From Collinsella sp. (lineage in GTDB: Bacteria > Actinomycetota > Coriobacteriia > Coriobacteriales > Coriobacteriaceae), in the NCBI GenBank assembly GCA_018380195.1, contig JAGZUC010000034.1, positions 1-22,266 on the forward strand: 22,266 nt of DNA. Direction: 5' to 3'. Both the position numbers and the translations under genes were made by a program. Every line of letters starts with the position of its first letter. Position 1 is the first letter of the stretch. The notes under the pieces were generated by a model. That model did not search any database and had not been told where the DNA came from. It was given only the letters and a program-made list of their open reading frames with translations. Below, piece after piece: positions 16,831 through 22,266 of this stretch.

Positions 16831-17574
16831 CTATTGCATCGGGTCGGACAGGACCCGTTCGATCTCTGATGCGGGAAGTGCGCCTTGGCGCAGGATCTGG
16901 AGCCCGCCGTGCTGGAACGACACGATGGTCGAGGCGTCGCGACACGGGGTCTCGCCGGCGTCGACGGCAACATCGACCCCCTCCAGGATGCGGTCCTCAA
17001 CGGCGGCGAAGCTTGCCGGCGCGGGCGCGCCGTGCGTATTGGCGCTGGTGCAGGCAAGTGGACTGCCGCACGCGCGGATGAGCGCCTGCACCACGGGCGA
17101 GGCCGATGCGCGAAGGGCCACCGTGTCGTCGGCGGCGCGCATAAAGGTCGGCACGCAGGGGGCTGCCTTGACCACGATAGTCAGGGCGCCCGGCCAGCAT
17201 CTTCGGGCAAGCGCGCGGGCCTCTTCGGGGATGTCCACGCCATAGCGGCCGAGCGCTTCGACGCCATCGACCAGCCAAGCAACGGTTTGTGTGAGTTCAC
17301 GTTGCTTGAGAGTGAAGATACGTCGATAGCCGGTGCCAAGCGCAGGGACTGCGGCACCGTTGACGGCAGCCTGCGGATCGCGCGGCCACGATGGGAATTC
17401 GCTTGTATCTTGGGGCACGGCGTCCGAGAAGGCGTTGACTGCCACGGCGACACCGTAGACGGTCTCGGTCGGAATCAAGGCCAGGCCGCCGCGGCCGAGC
17501 ACCTCGGCCGTGCGCTCGACGGCAAGCCGATGCGGCTCGCGCGTTCCCTCGTATACCCGATAGACCGTCTGCAT
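16831..17574 (-). CDS. L-threonylcarbamoyladenylate synthase (Sua5/TsaC/YrdC family)
   Basis: A 247-residue enzyme that makes threonylcarbamoyl-AMP from threonine, bicarbonate and ATP for the t6A37 tRNA modification. Signatures are IPTETVYGVA (34-43), a K-x-R motif in LKQREL (K90, R92), RRCWPGALTIV (124-134) and TSANTHG with the S-x-N motif (S177, N179). Compared with the minimal YrdC domain there is an insertion of about 25-35 residues (about 50-84) between VYG and the K-x-R motif. It lacks the C-terminal Sua5 domain, so it is closer to TsaC length. A prfA-prmC-sua5 order is common in bacteria; here a toxin-antitoxin pair separates it from prmC. Confidence 0.88.
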   Translation of the reverse strand: MQTVYRVYEGTREPHRLAVERTAEVLGRGGLALIPTETVYGVAVAVNAFSDAVPQDTSEFPSWPRDPQAAVNGAAVPALGTGYRRIFTLKQRELTQTVAWLVDGVEALGRYGVDIPEEARALARRCWPGALTIVVKAAPCVPTFMRAADDTVALRASASPVVQALIRACGSPLACTSANTHGAPAPASFAAVEDRILEGVDVAVDAGETPCRDASTIVSFQHGGLQILRQGALPASEIERVLSDPMQ

Positions 17575-17721
17575 GTGTATGCCAGCCCCTTACGCTCCGG
17601 TGCAAGTTTGTTTACTGTGGGGCATTCTCGCACGAAACATTCAACCTATTTGCCCAGAGCGCATGTTGGTTTGGTGAGCGGCTCTAGTAGTCGGTGAAAG
17701 TGAGGGGGTTAATTGAAGATT

Positions 17722-18024
17722 TTAGCGCGCAAGCGTAACGGTACGATCGGGAAACTCGATGCTTGCAACCAGTTTTCCGCCGAGGCTCTCTGCGTACCTG
17801 CTCAGCGTGTCGAGCCTCATCGAACCCAACTCCCCACGCTCGAGCTCGGATACACGTTTTTGAGAAACGCCCATCGACTGGGCGACCGACGCCTGTGTTA
17901 GATCTTTTAACCTGCGAATCTGAGCAAGCTTATAGGCTTCGATACGATCGCGAGTCCTCTCCTGCTCGGCGGTAATGGAGTCGCGTGTTATCCCACGAGA
18001 TTCCATATACTCATGCAGTTCCAT
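17722..18024 (-). CDS. XRE/HigA-type HTH antitoxin
   Basis: A 100-residue DNA-binding protein with a Cro/CI helix-turn-helix (about 42-66, TQASVAQSMGVSQKRVSELERG) followed by the RLDTLSRYAESLGGKL helix and a short beta strand (VASIEF) typical of HigA antitoxins. A leading helical region (about 1-38) is rich in charged residues. The start at 18024 lies 14 bases inside the toxin gene end and has AAGGAGG upstream, so the two are translated together. It is expected to neutralise the toxin and to repress the operon through the palindrome at 18416-18430. Confidence 0.87.
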   Translation of the reverse strand: MELHEYMESRGITRDSITAEQERTRDRIEAYKLAQIRRLKDLTQASVAQSMGVSQKRVSELERGELGSMRLDTLSRYAESLGGKLVASIEFPDRTVTLAR

Positions 18025-18406
18025 CTCGATCGAGCCTCCTTACGTGGCGACGGTATATTTGCTCGGCCCTTGGAATGTTGATCGCATACCAACCGTTCCA
18101 TTTCGCCCTTGACGATCCCGCTCGCGACTTATCACCCGCCAATAGCAATACCGCCTGGCGCTTGGGGTCAAAGGCGAAGAGGATGCGAATCACCTGCCCA
18201 CCACACGACGTCACTCTCAGCTCCTTTAAATGATGAAGCTTCGAGCCCTTTACGCGGTCAACCAGCGGACGACCAAGGCTGGGACCTTCCTTCTCGAGCA
18301 CCAAAAGGTCTGCATAAATCTGCTTCAGCGTAGCTTCATCCTGCTCATCAAGCCAAGGTTCAATGTAATCAAGCACGATACGGTACCGATGCAGCTGATT
18401 TGACAT
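18011..18406 (-). CDS. RelE/HigB-type (Gp49-like) toxin
   Basis: A 131-residue protein of the phage Gp49-like / RelE-ParE group. The diagnostic pattern is a central LHHLKELRV followed by beta strands (QVIRILFAFDPKRQAVLLLAG), a basic segment, and the C-terminal helix IPRAEQIYRRHVRRL. Toxins of this group are usually ribosome-dependent mRNA interferases that reduce translation. The order toxin-then-antitoxin with overlap is that of higBA loci. The start ATG has a strong AGAAGGAGAAAGG site. The pair sits between prmC and the Sua5-type gene and looks like an accessory insertion. Confidence 0.85.
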   Translation of the reverse strand: MSNQLHRYRIVLDYIEPWLDEQDEATLKQIYADLLVLEKEGPSLGRPLVDRVKGSKLHHLKELRVTSCGGQVIRILFAFDPKRQAVLLLAGDKSRAGSSRAKWNGWYAINIPRAEQIYRRHVRRLDRDGTA

Positions 18407-18415
18407 ACCTTTCTC

Positions 18416-18448
18416 CTTCTATAGTAGAAGTTTTACGGTATATTGCAA
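18416..18448 (-). promoter_or_regulatory. Promoter and operator of the toxin-antitoxin pair
   Basis: On the minus strand, TTGCAA (18443-18448), 16 bases, TACTAT (18421-18426), just before the toxin ribosome-binding site. A perfect palindrome CTTCTA-n3-TAGAAG (18416-18430) covers the -10 box, a natural place for autorepression by the HTH antitoxin. Binding is inferred, not shown. Confidence 0.6.
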
Positions 18449-18481
18449 GGACAAACTTGCGCAAATGTCTATTTATTCAGC

Positions 18482-19741
18482 TTAAATACGCTGTTTGGGC
18501 TCGGTGACGATGGCTCGAACGATGCGAGGGCGATCGGTGAGGTCGTGGACGATACGCACGTCCGAAAGGCCTGCCTGGCGACAGAGCTCGGCCGCGGCAT
18601 CGAGGGCGCCCTCGTAGAGCTCGCAGGCAAAGAGGCCGCCGGCGCGCAACATGTAGGGCGCCGCGTTGAGCAGGCGGCGGAAGATATCGAGGCCGTCGGC
18701 ACCGCCCTCGAGCGCCAGATCGGGCTCAAAGTCCTTGACCTCGTGCGGCAGCGAGCGCATGACATCGGTGGGGATGTAGGGCGGGTTGGAGACGAGTACG
18801 TCAAAGGTGCCCCACTCTTCGCGGGGAATGGAGCTCACCAGGTTCGTGAGGCTGAAGGCGACCTCGTCGGACGTGAGGCCAAGCGCATCGCGGTTTTTGG
18901 TAGCAAGGTCGATGGCGCGCGGCTCGATATCGGTAGCAGTGCAGGTGACGTGGCCGCGACGCTCCCAGGCAAGCGAGAGCGAGATGCAGCCCGTGCCGCA
19001 GCCGACCTCGAGAACACGGGCAATGCGGGGCTCGGCTGGGGCAGATACGTTGGCCTCGGCGGCATTTTGCGCGGGAGTCGTCTGTTGGTCGTTGTCCTCA
19101 ATGGCGATGCCGTATTCGTCGAGCTCGGGCTCGGGGGTTTCCACGGCCTCTGCTTCTGCCGCCCGCACGGCGGCTTCCTCGGCCTCGCGATCGGCAAGCT
19201 CCTCGGCATAGGCGCGGCTACCGAGCACGTCGCTACCCAGCGCAGCCTCATCGGCGGCCGTCAGGTTGGCAGCACGGCGCTCGGCGGTCGCGCGCTCGTC
19301 GGCCAGCGCCGCCTCGGCTTTGCGAGCCTGTTCGACCTCATCGTTCCAAGGCAGCTCCACGCGCTGGCGGGCGGCGGCCTCGGGGCTCAGCACCTCGGCA
19401 TCCAGGTAGTTCAGGACTTCTTCGACGAGCATCTCGGTCTCGGGGCGCGGGATGAGCACGCCAGGGGCACACGCGACGTCGATCATGCGAAACTGCGTGC
19501 TACCGGTGATGTACTGCAGCGGCTCGCCCTTCGCGCGACGGACGACGGCCGCGTGCATGGTCTCGAGCTGCGCTGCGTCGAGCGTCTCGTCCATGCGCAT
19601 ATATAAGTCGATGCGCGCCAGACCCGTAGCTGCGCACAGCAGCCACTCGGCAGAAAGACGGGGGTGCTCCTCGCCGCGCTCGGCCAGGTACTCCTTGGTC
19701 CACTCGAGACAACGCTTGATGGTCCAGATCTCGTTTGCCAT
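18482..19741 (-). CDS. prmC: Peptide chain release factor N5-glutamine methyltransferase with large insertion
   Basis: A 419-residue protein that methylates the glutamine of the GGQ loop in release factors. The N-terminal helical domain (1-100) ends in the conserved LIPRPETEMLVEEVL (96-110). The SAM-binding domain begins at ARVLEVGCGTGCISLSLA (241-258) and includes TATDIEP (268-274), the catalytic SNPPYIP (318-324) and FEPDLALEGG (338-347). Typical PrmC has about 280 residues; here about 120 extra residues (roughly 116-238), rich in Ala and Glu, lie between the two domains. The frame shows no break, so this is an in-frame insertion. ATG at 19741 follows GGGGAGGACCCC; an in-frame ATG-like extension to 19816 lies upstream of the promoter. 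Its substrate, RF1 (prfA), is the next gene upstream. Confidence 0.93.
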   Translation of the reverse strand: MANEIWTIKRCLEWTKEYLAERGEEHPRLSAEWLLCAATGLARIDLYMRMDETLDAAQLETMHAAVVRRAKGEPLQYITGSTQFRMIDVACAPGVLIPRPETEMLVEEVLNYLDAEVLSPEAAARQRVELPWNDEVEQARKAEAALADERATAERRAANLTAADEAALGSDVLGSRAYAEELADREAEEAAVRAAEAEAVETPEPELDEYGIAIEDNDQQTTPAQNAAEANVSAPAEPRIARVLEVGCGTGCISLSLAWERRGHVTCTATDIEPRAIDLATKNRDALGLTSDEVAFSLTNLVSSIPREEWGTFDVLVSNPPYIPTDVMRSLPHEVKDFEPDLALEGGADGLDIFRRLLNAAPYMLRAGGLFACELYEGALDAAAELCRQAGLSDVRIVHDLTDRPRIVRAIVTEPKQRI

Positions 19742-19789
19742 GGGGTCCTCCCCTCTTAAGCGCCGGGCGGCGCGCGAATGTCGGAGCAG

Positions 19790-19816
19790 ATTGTAAGCGA
19801 GGGCGGCACGCGACAA
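19790..19816 (-). promoter_or_regulatory. Candidate promoter of prmC
   Basis: On the minus strand, TTGTCG (19811-19816), 15 bases, TACAAT (19790-19795), about 50 bases before the prmC start. The -10 is good; the spacer is short. It suggests prmC is not solely dependent on read-through from prfA, from which it is separated by 595 bases. Confidence 0.4.
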
Positions 19817-19880
19817 GGGACGATTGGAAGCGATTATCGAGAATCAGCCCAGAATTTTGCTTGGAGCCCGCCTAGAGTGT

Positions 19881-20054
19881 TCATTCGTCGACGTCTAAAT
19901 CTGCATCCGTCAAGCTTTTGGCAAGGTTGCCCCAAAACTGACCAATATCTAACCAAACGCTTGCCACATCACTTGACGAGCGACGCACCAAAAAGGGCCC
20001 CGCGACTTCTTGGACGATTTTTTGCGCAATATTTTCAATAGCAGATGCACACCG
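19881..20054 (-). other. Possible short ORF or gene remnant in the prfA-prmC gap
   Basis: An open minus-strand frame of 57 codons ending in TGA at 19881 has a protein-like translation: an amphipathic stretch IENIAQKIVQEVAGPFLV, then SVWLDIGQFWGNLAKSL and an acidic tail TDADLDVDE. There is no ATG; possible starts are TTG/GTG at 19991/19988, giving 35-36 residues, with only a weak site upstream. I do not recognise the family. It may be a decayed gene, a very short gene, or chance. The rest of the gap from 19742 to 20172 is comparatively AT-rich and shows nothing else beyond the prmC promoter. Confidence 0.2.
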
Positions 20055-20172
20055 TTAATTGCTTTAAGCAAGCAAACAGCCTAAAGGCCATCAAAACCGA
20101 TTGAATAACACCTCAAAGCAATAAGCCCAACCTAGCCGTTTAAGAACGTCCCCAATGGCTACCTCTAAGACG

Positions 20173-20336
20173 CCGCAGGTTGAGCATAAGTCAGCGAAAA
20201 CGCCCCTAAGCGAGCAAGGTGACGTGAAAGAGGAGGGAAGCGTACTTCGGTACGCGACCGACGATTGAACGTCAGATTGCCGCTTAGGGGCGTTTGCAGC
20301 GTCGAGCCGTTACGCGGTTTGGTAAAACCGCGTAAC
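20173..20336. repeat. Structured intergenic element, copy 2 (pairs with 4553-4718)
   Basis: About 164 bases with the same architecture as copy 1. Helices: AAACGCCCCTAAGCG (20198-20212) with CGCTTAGGGGCGTTT (20281-20295), 15 bp perfect; GCAA (20214-20217) with TTGC (20277-20280); TGACGT (20220-20225) with ACGTCA (20269-20274); GCGTAC/GTACGC with a TTCG loop (20240-20255), a cUUCGg tetraloop if the plus strand is the RNA; and the terminal hairpin GTTACGCGGTTT/AAACCGCGTAAC with loop GGTA (20309-20336). The terminal hairpin directly abuts the prfA stop codon. In that hairpin copy 1 has GC where copy 2 has CG on both arms, a double compensatory change. No T run is present, so copy 2 is not a simple terminator. 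Confidence 0.75.
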
Positions 20337-21404
20337 CTACACAGCCTGTGCCAGCTTCTCGGCTCGCTCGGCGGCGGCAAGTGCCTCGATGACGGTGCCG
20401 AGCTGATCGCCCAGAAGGACGCCGTTGTAGGTGGAGTTGAAGCCGATACGGTGATCGGTCACGCGGTCCTGGGGCTGGTTGTACGTACGAATCTTCTCGG
20501 AACGGTTGCCGTGGCCAATCTGGCTCTGGCGCTCGGCACCCAGCTCGGCCTGCTGCTTCTCGAGTTCCATCTCGTACAGACGGGCACGCAGCATCTGCAT
20601 GCAGACCTCGCGGTTCTGGATCTGGGAGCGCTGCTCCTGCGACTGCACCACGGTGTTGGTGGGCAGGTGGGTGATGCGCACGGCGGAGTAGGTGGTGTTA
20701 ACGCACTGACCACCAGGGCCGGAGGCACAGTAGGTATCGATGCGCAGATCGGACTGGTTGATCTGGACGTCGATCTCCTCGGCCTCGGGAAGCACGGCGA
20801 CGGTTGCCGTGGAGGTCTGGATACGGCCCTGGGACTCGGTCTTGGGAACGCGCTGGACGCGGTGCACGCCGGACTCGAACTTCATGACGGAGTAGACGCG
20901 GTCGCCCTCGACCTTGAACTCGATGGACTTAAAGCCGCCGGCCTCGCTGGGGCTGGAGTCGAGCACGGTGGTCTTCCAGCCGCGCGACTCGCAGAAGCGC
21001 TGGTACATCTTGTACAGATCGCCGGCAAAGATGGCTGCCTCGTCGCCACCGGCGGCGGAACGGATCTCGACGATGGTGTTCTTGTCGTCGTTGGGGTCGC
21101 TCGGGATGAGCATGTACTTAATGTCTTCCTCGAGCTGGGGAAGCTTGGCCTCGTTCTCGGAGATGTCCATCTGGAGCATCTCCTTCTCATCGGCATCGGT
21201 GGTATCGTGCAGCATTTCCTTGGCAGCCTCGATGTCATCGAGCGCGCCGATGTACTCGCGCGAGGCGGCAATGAGGTCGGACTGGTGCGCGTACTCCTTG
21301 TTGAGACGCGTGAACTCCTTGATATCGGAGGCGACGGCCGGGTCGGAGAGCTTCTTCTCGAGCTCCTCGTAGGCCTTGATGATCTTTTCGAGCTTGTCGC
21401 GCAT
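20337..21404 (-). CDS. prfA: Peptide chain release factor 1
   Basis: A 355-residue class I release factor that reads UAA and UAG and triggers peptide release. The P-x-T anticodon-mimic tripeptide is PKT (187-189) in RVPKTESQGR, which marks RF1 rather than RF2 (SPF). The catalytic GGQ is at 231-233 in SGPGGQCVN. N-terminal coiled coil and C-terminal domain are complete. ATG at 21404 has AAAGGAG 7 bases upstream. The GGQ glutamine is the substrate of PrmC, encoded next downstream; normally the two genes are close, but here a structured repeat and an AT-rich gap separate them. The structured element starts right at the stop codon. Confidence 0.97.
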   Translation of the reverse strand: MRDKLEKIIKAYEELEKKLSDPAVASDIKEFTRLNKEYAHQSDLIAASREYIGALDDIEAAKEMLHDTTDADEKEMLQMDISENEAKLPQLEEDIKYMLIPSDPNDDKNTIVEIRSAAGGDEAAIFAGDLYKMYQRFCESRGWKTTVLDSSPSEAGGFKSIEFKVEGDRVYSVMKFESGVHRVQRVPKTESQGRIQTSTATVAVLPEAEEIDVQINQSDLRIDTYCASGPGGQCVNTTYSAVRITHLPTNTVVQSQEQRSQIQNREVCMQMLRARLYEMELEKQQAELGAERQSQIGHGNRSEKIRTYNQPQDRVTDHRIGFNSTYNGVLLGDQLGTVIEALAAAERAEKLAQAV

Positions 21405-21720
21405 GGCGGGACTCCTTTATATGCGTGAAGGTGAAAATCGGCAGAGTTGATGGGGCGCGCGGCGCCACTGCGGGGGTAAGCCCGGCTAGAACATGTCGAT
21501 CTTCAGATACATGCGCATCCCTTCGCGTATGGGGGTACATAGTTGCGGTCTAACCCATACATGATAGCGTGCGCAGGCAAACCTGCATATAACCCGCACG
21601 GAATGATTGGCGCAAACAAAGCTGACGTTAGATAACGATACTTTTGAAAACACTGGAAAATCAAGGTTTTTCGAGCGACGGACAAGCAGGGTATTGTACT
21701 AAAAACTGAATACGACGCAG
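21405..21720. other. prfA leader and junction with the incoming mobile element
   Basis: No credible gene is seen in these 316 bases. On the minus strand weak promoter-like pairs occur (for example TTGCGC with TATATG around 21583-21612) but none is convincing. A short minus-strand peptide frame (MYGLDRN..., about 20 codons, 21502-21561) lacks a ribosome-binding site. From roughly 21600 rightward the base composition becomes more AT-rich. The left end of the mobile element probably lies between about 21600 and 21720, but I could not identify a direct repeat or core site. Confidence 0.4.
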
Positions 21721-21770
21721 AAGCGGCGTTTCTTACTCTCTACATGGGAGAACAGGAACGCCGCTTTTTT
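21721..21770 (+). terminator. Rightward terminator or attenuator at the mobile-element end
   Basis: AAGCGGCGTT (21721-21730) pairs with AACGCCGCTT (21757-21766), closing a loop that itself contains a small TCTC/GAGA stem, and is followed by TTTTTT on the plus strand. No rightward chromosomal gene lies just to the left, so it may insulate the element or act as a leader attenuator. Confidence 0.65.
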
Positions 21771-21776
21771 ATGCCC

Positions 21777-21894
21777 TTTGTTACGCAGTAGGGGCAGAAA
21801 AAGCCTTGCTACAAGCGATTTTGCGGGCGCGTATCTGGCGCGGCAAGGGATTTATACCTTATCCCCCGAAACCGCGCTTCTACTGCGTAACAAA
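21777..21894 (+). repeat. Perfect 15-bp inverted repeat in the HTH-gene leader
   Basis: TTTGTTACGCAGTAG (21777-21791) and its exact reverse complement CTACTGCGTAACAAA (21880-21894) enclose 88 bases. Inside, CCTTGC and GCAAGG form a nested 6-bp stem around a GC-rich core. The structure ends 25 bases before the HTH-gene start. It could be a folded leader controlling expression, an origin of replication or transfer, or a protein-binding site. Confidence 0.7.
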
Positions 21895-21919
21895 TCCACA
21901 GCAAAAGGAGTGATTTACT

Positions 21920-22266
21920 ATGGCAGTTTTCAGAGTGGAACGGAACAAGGGCTACACCGTAATGAGCAACCACCACCTACGCAACAAGGAGCTTTCCTTA
22001 AAGGCAAAAGGGCTGTTGTCGCAAATGCTGTCACTCCCCGAAGATTGGGACTACACCTTGAAAGGCTTATCCCTTATCAACCGGGAGAAGATAGACGCTA
22101 TCCGCGAAGCCATTAAGGAGCTTGAACGCGCCGGGTATATCGTTCGGTCAAGGGAGCGCGACGAGAAAGGACGCTTGCGGGGCGCGGACTATGTGATATT
22201 CGAGCAGCCGCAGCCGCCTACGCCGGATTTACCTACATTGGAAAATCCAACATTGGATAATCCAAC
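21920..22266 (+). CDS. HTH (replication-initiator-like) protein of a conjugative element, 3' end missing
   Basis: The first 115 codons of a gene that runs off the window. The N-terminal domain (about 1-95) is a winged helix: AVFRVERNKGYTVMSNHHLR, then AKGLLSQMLSLPEDW, INREKIDAIREAIKELERAGYI and the wing RGADYVIFE. This matches the HTH_36-type domain of replication-initiator or DnaD-like proteins carried by Tn1549-like and related elements. A proline-rich linker follows with repeats TLENP-TLDNP. ATG at 21920 has AAAGGAG 9 bases upstream. In this family the C-terminal part usually holds a second conserved domain, not visible here. The role in element replication is inferred from family context. 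Confidence 0.8.
   Translation, partial: MAVFRVERNKGYTVMSNHHLRNKELSLKAKGLLSQMLSLPEDWDYTLKGLSLINREKIDAIREAIKELERAGYIVRSRERDEKGRLRGADYVIFEQPQPPTPDLPTLENPTLDNP
22235..22264 (+). repeat. 15-base tandem repeat inside the HTH gene
   Basis: Two successive units, ACATTGGAAAATCCA and ACATTGGATAATCCA, with a third beginning at the window edge. Each encodes TLENP or TLDNP and contains a TTGGA/TCCAA dyad. The unit length is a multiple of three, so copy-number changes would keep the frame. Confidence 0.75.

Larger units (their letters stand above)
21721..22266 (+). mobile_element. Left end of an integrative conjugative element (Tn1549-like), truncated by the window
   Basis: This stretch carries a rightward HTH gene of a kind usually found as the first or near-first gene of Firmicutes conjugative transposons. 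It is preceded by a terminator-like hairpin and a long inverted-repeat leader. Codon use (AAG/AAA, GAA, TTA and CTT leucines) differs from the GC-rich chromosomal genes. No integrase, relaxase or resistance gene is inside the window, so family assignment rests on the HTH gene and its leader alone. Confidence 0.6.

Noticed and set aside
18443..19606. 387-codon plus-strand frame opposite prmC
   Set aside because: Mirror of the Ala/Glu-rich prmC coding sequence; no family features.
20265..21428. 387-codon plus-strand frame opposite prfA
   Set aside because: Antisense to a conserved gene and starting inside the structured repeat; treated as a shadow.
21778..22116. 112-codon plus-strand frame overlapping the mobile-element gene
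   Set aside because: It overlaps the HTH gene in another frame; the HTH gene has the ribosome-binding site and the conserved domain.

Overview
The window looks like a chromosome segment from a gut actinobacterium of the class Coriobacteriia, most likely Collinsella or a close relative. This is inferred from the GC-rich coding sequence, the protein flavour, an actinobacterial-type rRNA leader box at the left edge and a Firmicutes-style conjugative element entering at the right edge; no database search was possible. Almost every chromosomal gene reads leftwards (minus strand). The one complete rightward chromosomal gene is pepT.

Layout, left to right. Bases 1-212 resemble the leader of a leftward rRNA operon whose 16S gene would lie outside the window. 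Next come a phosphohexomutase, a stand-alone homocysteine S-methyltransferase and a short DtxR/MntR-type metal regulator. The regulator is divergent from pepT (tripeptidase), with a perfect 20-bp palindrome between them. A LytR-CpsA-Psr cell-wall ligase follows, then murA. The complete F1Fo ATP synthase operon runs atpI-B-E-F-H-A-G-D-C, with a promoter near 14.3 kb and a strong terminator just in front of murA. Then come upp (uracil salvage), glpK (glycerol kinase) and a Sua5/TsaC-type tRNA-modification gene. A HigBA-like toxin-antitoxin pair sits between that gene and prmC. After prmC there is a long sparse gap, then prfA. PrmC methylates the GGQ glutamine of the release factor encoded by prfA, so these two are functional partners. 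Beyond about 21.7 kb the sequence changes character and a rightward HTH gene typical of the first gene of Tn1549-like integrative conjugative elements begins and runs off the end.

The most interesting signal is a structured element of about 165 bp present twice, at 4553-4718 and 20173-20336. It is far from a simple sequence repeat: the middles differ but helices are kept by compensatory changes. In both copies a 12-bp hairpin begins within one base of the stop codon of a leftward gene (the LCP gene and prfA). It is either a structured RNA or a non-autonomous palindromic mobile repeat. Other points of note are PrmC with an Ala/Glu-rich insertion of about 120 residues, an ATP synthase b subunit that appears to carry a cleavable signal peptide, a terminator directly abutting the murA ribosome-binding site, and a large inverted repeat in the leader of the conjugative-element gene.
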